31,166 nucleotides of DNA from JACKOD01 sp041591635 (GCA_041591635.1 JBFHRO010000009.1:1-31166); one strand, 5' to 3'. Counted from the first letter of the stretch, positions 16,380 to 25,635 are shown. Notes: generated by a model not told the origin, from the sequence alone. Numbers and translations: made by a program.

Positions 16380-17438
16380 TCATTCAGATAACTCGGTTTG
16401 ACTAGGTATCGTTGATGGCTTCACAAACAGGCCCAGCTTGCGACAGATGTCCTGCGTAATATCAGCCGATAACTCGGCAACCACCGGCAATGCCCATGCA
16501 TTGTCAAGGCCCAGGTGAGCGCACTTAACGGCATCTTTCTCTGTCATCACAATCCACTGGCCTTTTTCGATAAGGCTGAAGTCCTGCGACTGATACTGAT
16601 GATGATCCACAAACGGATGTTCTATGACCTCGGCCCCGTATTGGCGCAATAGCTCAAAAAAACGTCCAGGATTGCCAATGCCCGCATAAGCATGCAACCG
16701 CTGCCCCTTCAGTGAATCCAGGCTCAGTCGCTCCCCCTGTCGATCGCCCAGACCAATCAGGTCGCCCGCAACCAACGTCATGCAGACAAGCGGCGCGGCA
16801 GTCACTGGGGCTTGCCAGTCACCGCCATTTCGCACCAGATAATCCACCGATTGCAAGCGCGAAGGCGGCTCTCTGAGGGGGCCGACCGGCAGCAGGTGGC
16901 CATTGCCCAAACCGCGAACGCCATCTACCACACAGATCTCGTAATCCCTGGGCAGTGCGCCATGCTGCAATCCATCATCACACAACAGCACATCAACCTG
17001 CTGCTGTCGCAACAACGCATGCGCGGCGTCAAGTCGGCGCGGGGCCACCACTACCGGGCAGCCGGTTTTTTCCCACAGCATTCTGGGCTCATCACCCACG
17101 AGCCCGGCCGGCGTATCGGGCCCGACGGTGAGCGGATAATGGTTTGACTTGCCACCGTAACCTCGGCTAATGACTCCTACGCGAATCCCCCGTCGTGTCA
17201 ACTGTTCAACCAGATGCACGACCAGCGGGGTTTTTCCGGTGCCGCCAACGCTAAGGTTGCCCACCACCACCACAGGTACCGCGAGCACTTCGGCTCGCAC
17301 TCGTTGCTGGCGTTTTTTTTTCAGCCACACAACGAATCCGAACAGCAGCGCCAAAGGCGTCATCAACCGCAACCAACCGGCCGATGACCTGTACCAGGCA
17401 CGATTTACCCGTTCATGCAACCATTGGCCGACACTCAT
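16380..17438 (-). CDS. lpxK: Tetraacyldisaccharide 4'-kinase LpxK
   Basis: Inner-membrane kinase that adds the 4'-phosphate to the lipid A precursor using ATP. 352 residues. An N-terminal hydrophobic helix (about residues 21-39, LRLMTPLALLFGFVVWL) anchors it. The P-loop GNLSVGGTGKTP at 60-71 includes K69. The family blocks VGDEPRML, DDGLQH and VMTEKDAVKCA are all present. It starts 12 bases after the msbA stop and ends 15 bases before the Trm112-like gene. An A9 run encodes the KKKR stretch just after the helix. Assignment is secure. Confidence 0.95.
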   Translation of the reverse strand: MSVGQWLHERVNRAWYRSSAGWLRLMTPLALLFGFVVWLKKKRQQRVRAEVLAVPVVVVGNLSVGGTGKTPLVVHLVEQLTRRGIRVGVISRGYGGKSNHYPLTVGPDTPAGLVGDEPRMLWEKTGCPVVVAPRRLDAAHALLRQQQVDVLLCDDGLQHGALPRDYEICVVDGVRGLGNGHLLPVGPLREPPSRLQSVDYLVRNGGDWQAPVTAAPLVCMTLVAGDLIGLGDRQGERLSLDSLKGQRLHAYAGIGNPGRFFELLRQYGAEVIEHPFVDHHQYQSQDFSLIEKGQWIVMTEKDAVKCAHLGLDNAWALPVVAELSADITQDICRKLGLFVKPSTIPSQTELSE

Positions 17439-17450
17439 ATGGCCTGGCCG

Positions 17451-19244
17451 CTATTCGGCAAACTGCATGCGATGCAACTGCGCATACAGCCCGCCTTGCA
17501 GCAGTAACTCTCGATGCGTGCCTGATTCAATGACCTTGCCTTCATCCATTACCATGATCAGATCGGCGTTCTCGATAGTTGAAAGACGATGGGCAATAAC
17601 GAGGGTCGTGCGCCCTTTCATGACCGCATCCATGGCCGCCTGAATATGTCGTTCGGACTCGGTATCCAGTGCGGAGGTCGCCTCATCAAAAATCAAAATC
17701 GGTGAATCCTTGAGCAAGGCGCGGGCAATCGCCAGACGCTGCCGTTGACCGCCGGAGAGCAGCACCCCGTTGTCACCTATCACGGTCTCCATGCCCTCGG
17801 GAAGCTGTTCAATAAAACTCAGGGCATGGGCTTTGCGAGCAGCATCGCGCACCTGTTCGTCAGAGGCATCATAAAGCCCGCCATAGGCAATGTTGTGGCG
17901 AACCGTATCGTTGAAAAGCGTGACCTGCTGGGTCACGAGCGAGATCTGCTGGCGCAAGTCGTACAACGAATACGCATCAATGGATTTGCCGTCCAGAAGA
18001 ATATCGCCGCTGACCCGCTCATAAAAGCGCGGAATCAAACTGGCCAGCGTGGATTTACCACTTCCCGATCGCCCGACCAAAGCCACGGTCGACCCCGCCG
18101 GTATGTGCACACTAATGCCGTCGAGAATCCAACGCCCCTCGGTGCCATAGCGGAACCGGACATCACGAAACTCCAGGTCGCCCCGCACCCTGCGATCCGC
18201 AAGCGCGGTTCGACCAGGGTCGTCTTCTTCGTGAAGATCCAATACGCTAAACAAGTCTTTTGCCGCCGCAACCCCTCGCTGAATGGTGGCATTTACCTGA
18301 GTCAGTTGCCGGATTGGCTTGGCCATGGTTGTGGCTGCAGTAATAAAGGCGATAAAGCTGCCTGCGGTCATGTCACCCTGAACTTCGGGTGCAAGGGCCA
18401 GCCACACCAGAAATGCAATGGAAACCGATATCAGCACCTGCACCACGGGGGTGCTGGTCGCTTTGGTCATTTCCATTTTCAGGCTCTGACGCAGGTTATT
18501 CTGGCTGGCAGTTTTGAATCGTTCCCTTTCATAATCTTCGCCACCAAAGATTCGTACCACGCGGTACCCGTTCAACGCCTCTGAAGCCACATGGGTAACG
18601 TCCCCCATCGAGTTCATGATCCGCTGGCTAAGCATGCGAAAACGCTTGCTGACGGCCGCCACCACCAAACCAATCAAGGGGCCTACGCACAGGAAAATCA
18701 GCGTCAGACGCCAGTTTTCGTACAGCATCACGCCAATAAGCCCCACCACAGTCAAGCCTTCGCGCACCGACACCGTGATGGCATCGGTGGCGGCTCCGGT
18801 CACCTGAGACGCATTGAAGGTCAGCTTGGAAACCAGATGCCCCGGATTGTTTGCATCGAAAAAACGGCTGGGCAATCGAAGGTAACGAAAAAACACCTCC
18901 TGGCGAATCTGGTGCACGATATTGGAACCCACTTTGGCAATAAAATAGCTGCCCAAAAAAGCGCCTATCCCTCGCAACAAAAACACACCAATGATGATTA
19001 AAGGCACCAGTATCCGACTTTCCTCCGTAGGTGCCTGGATCGCCCCCACCAGGTAGTCCATGGACTTTGCCATCAGGGCGCTGGCAGAGGCGTAAATCGC
19101 GTTGCCAATAATGCTGATGATAAACATCCACTTAAGCGGTGCCAGGTACTTGAGAAGGCGGCGATAGACTTGCCAGTTGCTGCTATCCGGGGCATCTATC
19201 GGACTGGGGAGTTTGGAATTGGGTGGTACATCTACTTGGGTCAT
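17451..19244 (-). CDS. msbA: Lipid A export ABC transporter MsbA
   Basis: Half-transporter of 597 residues that flips lipid A-core across the inner membrane as a homodimer. The N-terminal membrane domain has about six helices (first near residues 35-55, IISIIGNAIYASAS). The ATPase domain shows Walker A GRSGSGKST, Q-loop (QQISLVTQQVTLFND), signature LLSGGQRQRLAIARALL, Walker B ILIFDEATSALD and the H-loop in VIAHRLST. The N-terminus is about fifteen residues longer than in E. coli MsbA, with a Pro/Ser-rich polar stretch. The ATG at 19244 lacks a strong Shine-Dalgarno. It follows exbD by about 50 bases and precedes lpxK. Confidence 0.94.
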   Translation of the reverse strand: MTQVDVPPNSKLPSPIDAPDSSNWQVYRRLLKYLAPLKWMFIISIIGNAIYASASALMAKSMDYLVGAIQAPTEESRILVPLIIIGVFLLRGIGAFLGSYFIAKVGSNIVHQIRQEVFFRYLRLPSRFFDANNPGHLVSKLTFNASQVTGAATDAITVSVREGLTVVGLIGVMLYENWRLTLIFLCVGPLIGLVVAAVSKRFRMLSQRIMNSMGDVTHVASEALNGYRVVRIFGGEDYERERFKTASQNNLRQSLKMEMTKATSTPVVQVLISVSIAFLVWLALAPEVQGDMTAGSFIAFITAATTMAKPIRQLTQVNATIQRGVAAAKDLFSVLDLHEEDDPGRTALADRRVRGDLEFRDVRFRYGTEGRWILDGISVHIPAGSTVALVGRSGSGKSTLASLIPRFYERVSGDILLDGKSIDAYSLYDLRQQISLVTQQVTLFNDTVRHNIAYGGLYDASDEQVRDAARKAHALSFIEQLPEGMETVIGDNGVLLSGGQRQRLAIARALLKDSPILIFDEATSALDTESERHIQAAMDAVMKGRTTLVIAHRLSTIENADLIMVMDEGKVIESGTHRELLLQGGLYAQLHRMQFAE

Positions 19245-19295
19245 AAAAACAGGACACTATCCTCAACCGCGACAGGGTCGCTTATAACACAGGGT

Positions 19296-19712
19296 CTATT
19301 CATTAACCCGTTGCGTTGTAATCCGCAGCTGCACAAATCCCAGTTTGCCTGCCACATCCATCGCTCTGACTACATATTCGTGGGGCGTCTTCGCATCCGC
19401 AGTAATGATGAAAGGGAGTTTCTTGTCACCTGCCGAAACTTTTTCGACCGCGCTTTTGAGTGTTTCACCACTGTTGTTGACCAGCGACTGATCATTGACG
19501 CTATAGTCGCCTTTTTCGTTAATCACCACTTCGATCAGTCGCACCTGGCTTTTGGAGGTCTCCCCATTGGCTTGCGGCAGTTCAATTTCAAGGTGACTCT
19601 CTTTGGTGAAGGTAGTCGACACCATAAAGAAAATCAGCAGCAGAAACACCACGTCAATCAGTGGGGTAAGATTGACGGATACCTCATCACTTATCTGACG
19701 CTTGAATTTCAC
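19296..19712 (-). CDS. exbD: ExbD/TolR family biopolymer transport protein
   Basis: Single-pass inner-membrane protein of 138 residues that, with ExbB, converts proton flow to mechanical force, usually for TonB. After a short cytoplasmic start (MKFKRQISDE) the transmembrane helix LTPLIDVVFLLLIFFMVS contains the conserved proton-conducting Asp. The periplasmic domain follows. The start is GTG at 19712, overlapping the exbB stop as GTGA, with GGAG about seven bases upstream. No tonB lies beside it, and in this position next to comEC/msbA the real partner is unproven; TolR-like function is possible but the rest of the Tol genes are absent. Confidence 0.92.
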   Translation of the reverse strand: MKFKRQISDEVSVNLTPLIDVVFLLLIFFMVSTTFTKESHLEIELPQANGETSKSQVRLIEVVINEKGDYSVNDQSLVNNSGETLKSAVEKVSAGDKKLPFIITADAKTPHEYVVRAMDVAGKLGFVQLRITTQRVNE

Positions 19713-20341
19713 TTCTTCGCTCCATCTGTATCGACTTCACGATCACCATGCACCACTTCAACCAGCTTCACTGCTTCCTGCTCCATGCTGATCACCAGTT
19801 CATCCACCCGACGCATGAAGTAACGATGGAAAATCAGCGCGGGTATGGCAACCGTCAAACCGGCAGCGGTGGTAATCAGGGCCTTGGAAATCCCGCCCGC
19901 GAGAGAGGCCGCGTTGCCCGCACCTTCGAGTTGCAACTGGGCAAACACTTCGATCATGCCAATAACGGTTCCAAGCAGCCCAAGCAATGGAGTAATGGCG
20001 GCAATGGTGCCAAGCGCCGTCAAGAAACGTTCCATTTCATGCACGACATGACTGGCCTCTTCCTCGATGCTTTCCTTCATGATTTCCCGCCCGTGCTTGG
20101 CGTTGGCCAGTCCGGCCGCCATGATTCTGCCCAGCGCGGTAGATTCCTTGAGCGCCTTGAGCTTGCGGGAATTGAGTTCCTTGGTCTTGATCCAGCCCCA
20201 CAACTCTTGCAGCACGCTTGGCGGTGCGATACGTGAAATACGCAAGGTCCAGAAACGTTCGATAATTATGGCCAGTGCCAGCACGGAACATAACAGGATG
20301 GGAATCATGATGATCCCGCCGGGTTTTAGCATCTCGAACAC
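19709..20341 (-). CDS. exbB: MotA/TolQ/ExbB proton channel family protein
   Basis: Inner-membrane proton-channel subunit, about 210 residues, with three hydrophobic segments: near the N-terminus (IIMIPILLCSVLALAIII), and two around ALGTIAAITPLLGLLGTVIGMI and ISKALITTAAGLTVAIPALIF. It partners with the ExbD encoded immediately downstream (4-base overlap). I place the start at GTG 20341 because AGGAG lies nine bases upstream and the resulting protein begins like ExbB homologues (xFEMLKPGG). The ATG at 20332 is 18 bases from that Shine-Dalgarno, and the longest frame, from 20458, adds an uncharacteristic polar tail. Confidence 0.92.
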   Translation of the reverse strand: MFEMLKPGGIIMIPILLCSVLALAIIIERFWTLRISRIAPPSVLQELWGWIKTKELNSRKLKALKESTALGRIMAAGLANAKHGREIMKESIEEEASHVVHEMERFLTALGTIAAITPLLGLLGTVIGMIEVFAQLQLEGAGNAASLAGGISKALITTAAGLTVAIPALIFHRYFMRRVDELVISMEQEAVKLVEVVHGDREVDTDGAKK

Positions 20342-20516
20342 AGAGTCGCTCTCCTTTTTATTCGACAACCGGTAGTGATGGGTGCGCACATTCTCAAAGC
20401 GCGATACTTTACCACACAATTCAGTAGTTATAGCAGAACCCTGCCTTTTGCCCACCACAGCATTGCATCAACCCCGTTAAAGGCGGTTCGGAGGCGCTCG
20501 ATCAGGTTCTTCGCGC

Positions 20517-20522
20517 ATTATA
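20517..20522 (-). promoter_or_regulatory. Possible -10 element for the exbB operon
   Basis: TATAAT on the minus strand in the comEC-exbB gap (20342-20547). No convincing -35 is seen at the correct distance. The rest of the 206-base gap shows no gene. Confidence 0.25.
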
Positions 20523-20547
20523 ATGACAACCAAGGCCAAAGGAAGGA

Positions 20548-22929
20548 TTACGGCAGAGAGGCTGGCTCGACGCCTGGATTGGCCCAAAATGGCATTACGG
20601 GGTTTCGTGAGGTCTGTACCGGGGTTAGTAGCACTCCCTGTTCGTTCCACACAAAAAAGACAGCCCCTTTATCCGCTGTATTCAATTGCACAGCTCCTGA
20701 TGCGCTGACGCGTGCTCGCACCTTTTGGTGCGGATGACCAAAACGATTCAAGTAGCCGGCAGAGTACACTACCTGATCCGGTCGGGTTCTGTTGAGAAGA
20801 GCGCTGCTGGTCGCCGTTTGGCTGCCGTGATGACCGGCAATCAACACATTTACAGGAGCCACCTGTATGGCCGGATCGGTGAGCAACTTCAATTCCCCGG
20901 CAATGGACAAGTCTCCGGTGATCAACATCGACCAGTCATTGACCTGCAACAGAACAACACAGGATCTGTCATTGGCCAGCAAGTTGCCGGCATCTGCCGC
21001 AATCACTGTCGCGCTGGCTTCAAGCCCCCCCTGGCGTGCGTGCCAGATTACACCAGGGCGACACGCCTCGATCTGCACCTTCACCCCCAAGCGCTCCGGT
21101 TCACCGCTTTGCACTACAGAAGGCGCCAGATTTTCCAGCACGTACGCCAAACCGCCCCCATGATCCGCGTCACCATGACTGATCACCACCAGCTCAGTTA
21201 CTGGTTTTCCGCGAACCCGGTACCAAGGCATCACCGCCGACTTGAACACGGCGTACTCCTCGTTGCCGTACCCGAGGTCATAAAACATGACCCGCCGACC
21301 GGCGCGCATTGCCACCGCCAACCCCTGCCCCACATCGAACACAACCACCTCGACCGGTGGCTCAGGCTCTGCCTGATAGCTGCCAAACACCAACGCTATC
21401 CACAAGCAGCCTAACAGTGAAAAGAGCGTCATGCGGGCCGAGATCAACACCCCCAGCCCCAGAAAAACGCAAAGCGCCAGCAGCCAGACCGCCGTACCAT
21501 CCGCATTCGGCGAAGTGCCGTACCAAAGTGCCAAATCGACGTCGAAACAGGTCAGCCAGTGCCGCAACACAATGAGACTGTCGTTGGCGATCTCAAAGGC
21601 GATCGTTCGCAGGGTTTCATGCAAGCTACCAGCACCCCAACCAATCACCGCCAGCGGTACAGTTACGCTGGTTACCAAGGGGATCGCCACCAGATTGGCA
21701 ACCAGCCCCGTCACCGAAACGGGCAACCCCAAAAACAGCAAGGCGGGCATCAGACCAACAAAGATAAACCATTGAGCCAACAGCAATGCACTGAACTTGT
21801 TGATTGAACCCTGTCGCCATGCGAACCCGGCAATCAATACGGCGACCGCGCCAAAGGAAAGCCAGAATCCGTAATCAAGGACACTGGCAGGATCAACCAT
21901 AAGCACCAGAAACAGCGCAATCACCCAGCTCGCTTGTGGTGCCTGGCGCACACGCCACAAACGGCATAACACAAACACAGATACCATAATCCAGGCACGC
22001 TGCGTTGAAACTGGCAATCCGGCCAGCAACGCATAGCCACCGGCAAAAAGCAGCGCCCCCAGCGCCGGCAAGAGCGTCATGGCTCTACTGATTGCGCCTG
22101 ACTGCAGACTTGCGAGGCCAGCTCCAGCGACGATCAACGCGCTTCCTGCCCGTCCACCCCACCACCCGAGAAGCGCCATAAGCCCTACGTGCATCCCGGA
22201 AATCGCCATGAGGTGCAAGGTGCCGGTGGCGGAGAATAGCTCCCAGTCCTCCTCGTCAAGCTGGCTTCTGTCGCCCGAAATCAACGCGTGAATAATGGCC
22301 CCTTCCTGCCAGTAGCGGGTCTGCTCAAACAGCCGGGAAAGAAATGCCAGCCGCCACGCCCAGTAGCGGCAATACAGCCGGCACTCATTACGCGCGCCCT
22401 GGTCAATGGCTGTTGATGACTTCACGCTACCTTGAGCGGCGATGCCTCCACGATAGAACTGCCGATCAGCGTTTGGCGCAAAGGGATTGGCGAGCCCGCG
22501 CGGGCGCTTCAGCGTCACGCGCAGTGAAGCTTGGGCCGCCACCATTAACGGCGCATCCGATGCCGGTGAGCGATACTGATGCAGCCGAAGGCGGGCTCCC
22601 GCCGGCAGGCTTTCGCTGGGGTAGAGCAGACAAAAATCAAAGCGAACGCTTTGGGAGTCAACACCGGGAACCGAGCATACAAATCCGGTGACCAGAAAAT
22701 CGCGCCCCTCGCTTGCCATCGGCAATCGTGCCCCAAGGCTTTCGTGCGCCTGCTGATTTGCCCAGGCCGCACCAAGCACTAACCCAGAAAAGGCCCACCT
22801 CACTTTAGCCGGCAAGGGTGCCAGCACTAACGGCAAGGGTACCAGCAGCCAACACCAAACCGGTAGCAACTGCCCATGCCAATAAAGTAAGATTACTCCG
22901 CCTGCAAATGCCATCATCCATGATTTCAT
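20548..22929 (-). CDS. comEC: DNA internalization competence protein ComEC/Rec2
   Basis: Inner-membrane channel that carries single-stranded DNA into the cytoplasm during natural transformation. 793 residues, full length. An N-terminal set of hydrophobic segments and an OB-like soluble region (about 55-180) are followed by the Competence domain with the conserved ALISGDRSQLD and LMAISGMHVGLMALLG stretches and many membrane helices. The C-terminal metallo-beta-lactamase-like domain has VISHGDADHGGGL and IAGHHGSQTATS. All parts appear intact, so DNA uptake is plausible if type IV pilus genes exist elsewhere. GGGAAG precedes the ATG at 22929. A short degenerate repeat near the N-terminus encodes LVPLPLVLAPLPA. 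Confidence 0.94.
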   Translation of the reverse strand: MKSWMMAFAGGVILLYWHGQLLPVWCWLLVPLPLVLAPLPAKVRWAFSGLVLGAAWANQQAHESLGARLPMASEGRDFLVTGFVCSVPGVDSQSVRFDFCLLYPSESLPAGARLRLHQYRSPASDAPLMVAAQASLRVTLKRPRGLANPFAPNADRQFYRGGIAAQGSVKSSTAIDQGARNECRLYCRYWAWRLAFLSRLFEQTRYWQEGAIIHALISGDRSQLDEEDWELFSATGTLHLMAISGMHVGLMALLGWWGGRAGSALIVAGAGLASLQSGAISRAMTLLPALGALLFAGGYALLAGLPVSTQRAWIMVSVFVLCRLWRVRQAPQASWVIALFLVLMVDPASVLDYGFWLSFGAVAVLIAGFAWRQGSINKFSALLLAQWFIFVGLMPALLFLGLPVSVTGLVANLVAIPLVTSVTVPLAVIGWGAGSLHETLRTIAFEIANDSLIVLRHWLTCFDVDLALWYGTSPNADGTAVWLLALCVFLGLGVLISARMTLFSLLGCLWIALVFGSYQAEPEPPVEVVVFDVGQGLAVAMRAGRRVMFYDLGYGNEEYAVFKSAVMPWYRVRGKPVTELVVISHGDADHGGGLAYVLENLAPSVVQSGEPERLGVKVQIEACRPGVIWHARQGGLEASATVIAADAGNLLANDRSCVVLLQVNDWSMLITGDLSIAGELKLLTDPAIQVAPVNVLIAGHHGSQTATSSALLNRTRPDQVVYSAGYLNRFGHPHQKVRARVSASGAVQLNTADKGAVFFVWNEQGVLLTPVQTSRNPVMPFWANPGVEPASLP
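22811..22848 (-). repeat. Degenerate direct repeat inside comEC
   Basis: GGCAAGGGTGCCAGCA (22811-22826) recurs as GGCAAGGGTACCAGCA (22832-22847), a 21-base period with one mismatch in 16. It yields a PLP..PLP repeat in the first membrane region of ComEC. Confidence 0.6.
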
Positions 22930-23026
22930 TTGAACTTCCCTGTTTCTGATCGATACTGAGAAATCCTTCCCAGGAGCCGATTCAGGTTGACGCTGTCTGA
23001 CTAGTTACTAACTGAATGCAAACCAC

Positions 23027-23557
23027 ATGGCAAAACATCTTTTCAAGAAGTTCATTCCCGACCCCGAAAAAATAAAAAACAACAAATCGCTACAGTTTCT
23101 TGGCGACATTCTCCACGACCCCAATCTCTGGCACCTTAACCGCCACTCGGTATCCAAGGCTTTTCTCGTCGGGCTCTTTTGTGCCTCGATTCCCATGCCG
23201 TTTCAAATGGCCTTGGCGGCAGTGATTGCACTTCGCGTCAACTGCAACATGCCAATCTCGGTAGCCCTGGTCTGGATCACCAATCCGCTGACCATGCCCC
23301 CGATTTTCTATTTCAACTATCTGGTCGGCGCATTTATCTTGCAAAAAGACAAGGTCTATCAGGAATTCACTTTGAGTTGGGAGTGGCTCTCCCGTGAGCT
23401 GGTGGATCTGGCTGTCCCCCTTTACCTTGGCTCCGTGGTTGTCGGACTGGTAACAGGCGGGATCAGCTACATCGTCATCAAGATGTTGTGGCGGCGATCA
23501 GTGATCCACCGCTGGGAAGAGCGCAAGGCCAAACGCCGTCAGGCCAAAACGGGCTAA
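23027..23557 (+). CDS. DUF2062 domain membrane protein
   Basis: 176-residue inner-membrane protein with the DUF2062 pattern: HSVSKAFLVGLFCASIPMPFQM, then WITNPLTMPPIFYFNYLVGAF, then a later hydrophobic helix (YLGSVVVGLVTGGISYIVI), ending in a basic tail. The function of the family is not established. It is the only plus-strand gene within the lolC-murB run, standing between comEC and lolD, an arrangement seen in related gammaproteobacteria. Its stop shares bases with the convergent lolD stop. The ATG at 23027 has no strong Shine-Dalgarno. Confidence 0.88.
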   Translation: MAKHLFKKFIPDPEKIKNNKSLQFLGDILHDPNLWHLNRHSVSKAFLVGLFCASIPMPFQMALAAVIALRVNCNMPISVALVWITNPLTMPPIFYFNYLVGAFILQKDKVYQEFTLSWEWLSRELVDLAVPLYLGSVVVGLVTGGISYIVIKMLWRRSVIHRWEERKAKRRQAKTG

Positions 23558-24276
23558 CTTGAGTGTACGAGTCGCCCGGCTTCCAGTTTTACTACCCGAT
23601 TGAGACGCTTGGCAAGGCGCTGATCGTGCGTCACCACTACAAAGGCCGTGTCGTGACTCGCTTGCAGCGAGAAAATCAGCTCCTGAACTTTCTGCGCGGT
23701 AGTTTCATCAAGGTTGCCTGTCGGTTCATCCATGAGCACACACTGGGGATGGTTAACCATTGCCCGGGCAATAGCAACGCGCTGGCGCTCGCCCCCTGAC
23801 AATTCTGAGGGTTTGTGACTGATGCGTGCACCAAGTCCTACCAGAGAAAGCAATTGCGCAGCCTTCTCTCTGGCGATCGCCACAGTGTCGCCACCAATAA
23901 GGGCCGGCATGGCCACGTTCTCAAGCGCGGTAAACTCCGGCAGCAAATGATGAAATTGATACACTATGCCTACGTACCTGTTGCGAATCAGGCCGCGTTT
24001 TTTCTCGTTGAGACTGGCGTAATCGTAGCCCGCGATACTGACGCTTCCCGAGGTTGGTAGATCAACCCCCCCAAGAATATTCAGCAAGGTAGTTTTTCCG
24101 GCACCGGAGCTTCCCAAAATGGCAACCGACTCCCCCTTCGACAAGCTGAAATCAATGCCATTGAAAATGGTAAGGCTACCCTTCCCCTCCGGGTAGATCT
24201 TCGTCAGTGCCTGCGCTTTCAGCACGAACTCATCGGTATTGCTTTGTAAATTTGTCAAAGTCTGGCCCTGTGTCAC
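23554..24276 (-). CDS. lolD: Lipoprotein-releasing ABC transporter ATPase LolD
   Basis: ATPase subunit of the LolCDE-type complex that extracts lipoproteins from the inner membrane and passes them to LolA. 240 residues. Walker A GSSGAGKTT, the Q-loop and LolD-type YQFHHLLPEFTALENV, signature ELSGGERQRVAIARA, Walker B VLMDEPTGNLD, and the switch histidine in VVVTHD are all present. The start is GTG at 24276, six bases after the lolC stop, so the two are translationally linked. No second permease gene follows: the 3' end abuts DUF2062 from the other strand with shared stop bases. Confidence 0.94.
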   Translation of the reverse strand: MTQGQTLTNLQSNTDEFVLKAQALTKIYPEGKGSLTIFNGIDFSLSKGESVAILGSSGAGKTTLLNILGGVDLPTSGSVSIAGYDYASLNEKKRGLIRNRYVGIVYQFHHLLPEFTALENVAMPALIGGDTVAIAREKAAQLLSLVGLGARISHKPSELSGGERQRVAIARAMVNHPQCVLMDEPTGNLDETTAQKVQELIFSLQASHDTAFVVVTHDQRLAKRLNRVVKLEAGRLVHSS

Positions 24277-24282
24277 CTTCGT

Positions 24283-25524
24283 CTATTCGTATCTGAGTGC
24301 TTCCGCCGGTACGATCCGGGCGGCACGCCAGGCAGGGTACAAAGTAGCCAGCAAGCTCATGATAAAACCCGTACCACACACAATGGCCACATCCACCCAC
24401 TGCAATTCTGACGGCAGGTAGCTGATAAAGTAAACGTCGGCACTGAGAAACTGATGGTTAAGTACACCTTCGAGCCAACTGATGATGCCGCTCACATTCA
24501 GTGAGAGCAACACACCAAACAAGGTTCCCAGCAAGGTGCCTATGCAGCCGATCAAGGCGCCCTGAACGATAAAAATCGCCATGATGGCAGAGGGTGACGC
24601 CCCCATGGTGCGCAAAATGGCGATATCGGGCGTTTTGTCGGTCACCACCATCACCAGCGTCGAGACGATGTTAAAAGCGGCCACAGCGACAATCATCATC
24701 AACAACAGGCCAATCATGGTTTTTTCCATCTTGATGGCCTGGAACAGATTGCCGTGGGTACGTGTCCAGTCACTCGAATAGTAACCCTGAGGCAGTTCGC
24801 TGAGTATATTGCGCACGATACGGGGGGCATTGAGCAGATCATTGACCTTGATCCGCAACCCGTCGACCCCGGATTCCATGCGCTGCATCTTGCGGGCGTC
24901 ATCGAGGTGAATAAAGGTAAGAGTACTGTCGAGCTCTGCGCCGACTTTAAATATACCCTGCACCACAAAGCGCTTCATGCGCGGAAAGACTCCGGCCGGG
25001 GTCAGTGCTGCGTCAGGCAGCACAACGGTCACCTTGTCACCAATCCCCAGTCGCAAATGGCTCGCCAGCAGCTCACCAATAACGATGCCAAACTCGCCGG
25101 GCTCAAGGCTGTGCAAACTTCCTTCTACCATGTGCTGTGAAATGATCGAGACCTGATCCTCTTCATCGGGCAACACGCCGTTCATCATGATGCCGCGAAC
25201 GCCACCGCCATGGGTCACCATGCCTTGTGCCTGAATGAAGGGTGCTGCCGCAAGCACATCGGGACGCGCCGATACCCTGGCATCAAGTTCCTGCCAGTCC
25301 TGCAGCCCGGAGAAATGCGCCAGGGTGGCATGGGGCACCATGCCGAGAATGCGTTGTTTAAGTTCACGGTCAAAGCCGTTCATGACGGAAAGCACGGTAA
25401 TAAGTACCGCCACCCCCAGCGTCAGCCCGATCATGGAGCTTAACGAGATGAACGAAATGAAATGATTTCGACGCCTGGCGCCGGTATATCGCAGGCCAAT
25501 AAAGGCAGAGTATGGTCTAAACAT
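24283..25524 (-). CDS. Lipoprotein-releasing ABC transporter permease (LolC/LolE/LolF type)
   Basis: Inner-membrane permease of 413 residues. The family opening FRPYSAFIGLRYTGARRRNHFISFIS is followed by a first helix, a large periplasmic domain (about 50-270) and three C-terminal helices (MIGLLLMMIVAVAAFNIVS..., IMAIFIVQGALIGCIGTLLG, VDVAIVCGTGFIMSLLATLYPAWRAARI). It is encoded directly before lolD. In many gammaproteobacteria lolC, lolD and lolE lie together; here only one permease gene is present, so it could be LolC with LolE elsewhere or a homodimeric LolF. The ATG at 25524 has no clear Shine-Dalgarno but matches the family N-terminus. Confidence 0.9.
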   Translation of the reverse strand: MFRPYSAFIGLRYTGARRRNHFISFISLSSMIGLTLGVAVLITVLSVMNGFDRELKQRILGMVPHATLAHFSGLQDWQELDARVSARPDVLAAAPFIQAQGMVTHGGGVRGIMMNGVLPDEEDQVSIISQHMVEGSLHSLEPGEFGIVIGELLASHLRLGIGDKVTVVLPDAALTPAGVFPRMKRFVVQGIFKVGAELDSTLTFIHLDDARKMQRMESGVDGLRIKVNDLLNAPRIVRNILSELPQGYYSSDWTRTHGNLFQAIKMEKTMIGLLLMMIVAVAAFNIVSTLVMVVTDKTPDIAILRTMGASPSAIMAIFIVQGALIGCIGTLLGTLFGVLLSLNVSGIISWLEGVLNHQFLSADVYFISYLPSELQWVDVAIVCGTGFIMSLLATLYPAWRAARIVPAEALRYE

Positions 25525-25566
25525 AGGCGGGCATTAGAGCACACCAGATTTAAAAACAATAGACCC

Positions 25567-25596
25567 AAAATAGGCTAAATTTGATGTTAAACTCAA
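25567..25596 (-). promoter_or_regulatory. Candidate promoter for lolC-lolD
   Basis: On the minus strand TTGAGT (25591-25596) and TATTTT (25567-25572) are 18 bases apart in an AT-rich gap and point to lolC, whose start is about 40 bases further on. Confidence 0.4.
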
Positions 25597-25608
25597 GGTT
25601 GCTAGTAT
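25581..25608 (+). promoter_or_regulatory. Candidate promoter for the PilZ gene
   Basis: TTGATG (25581-25586) and TAGTAT (25603-25608), 16 bases apart, read toward the PilZ gene and overlap the candidate lolC promoter on the other strand. Confidence 0.3.
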
Positions 25609-25635
25609 TTAATTCAAGCATTTGCGGAGACGACT

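Noticed and set aside
17745..18584. Plus-strand open frame of 279 codons in msbA
   Set aside because: Shadow of the msbA ATPase and membrane coding sequence; no independent support.
20375..20737. Plus-strand open frame in the comEC-exbB gap
   Set aside because: About half lies antisense to the comEC 3' end, with no Shine-Dalgarno and no recognisable protein pattern.
22987..23011. TTGACG as a -35 box for the DUF2062 gene
   Set aside because: No -10 sequence occurs at 16-18 bases; the nearest TACTAA is only 13 bases away and matches poorly.
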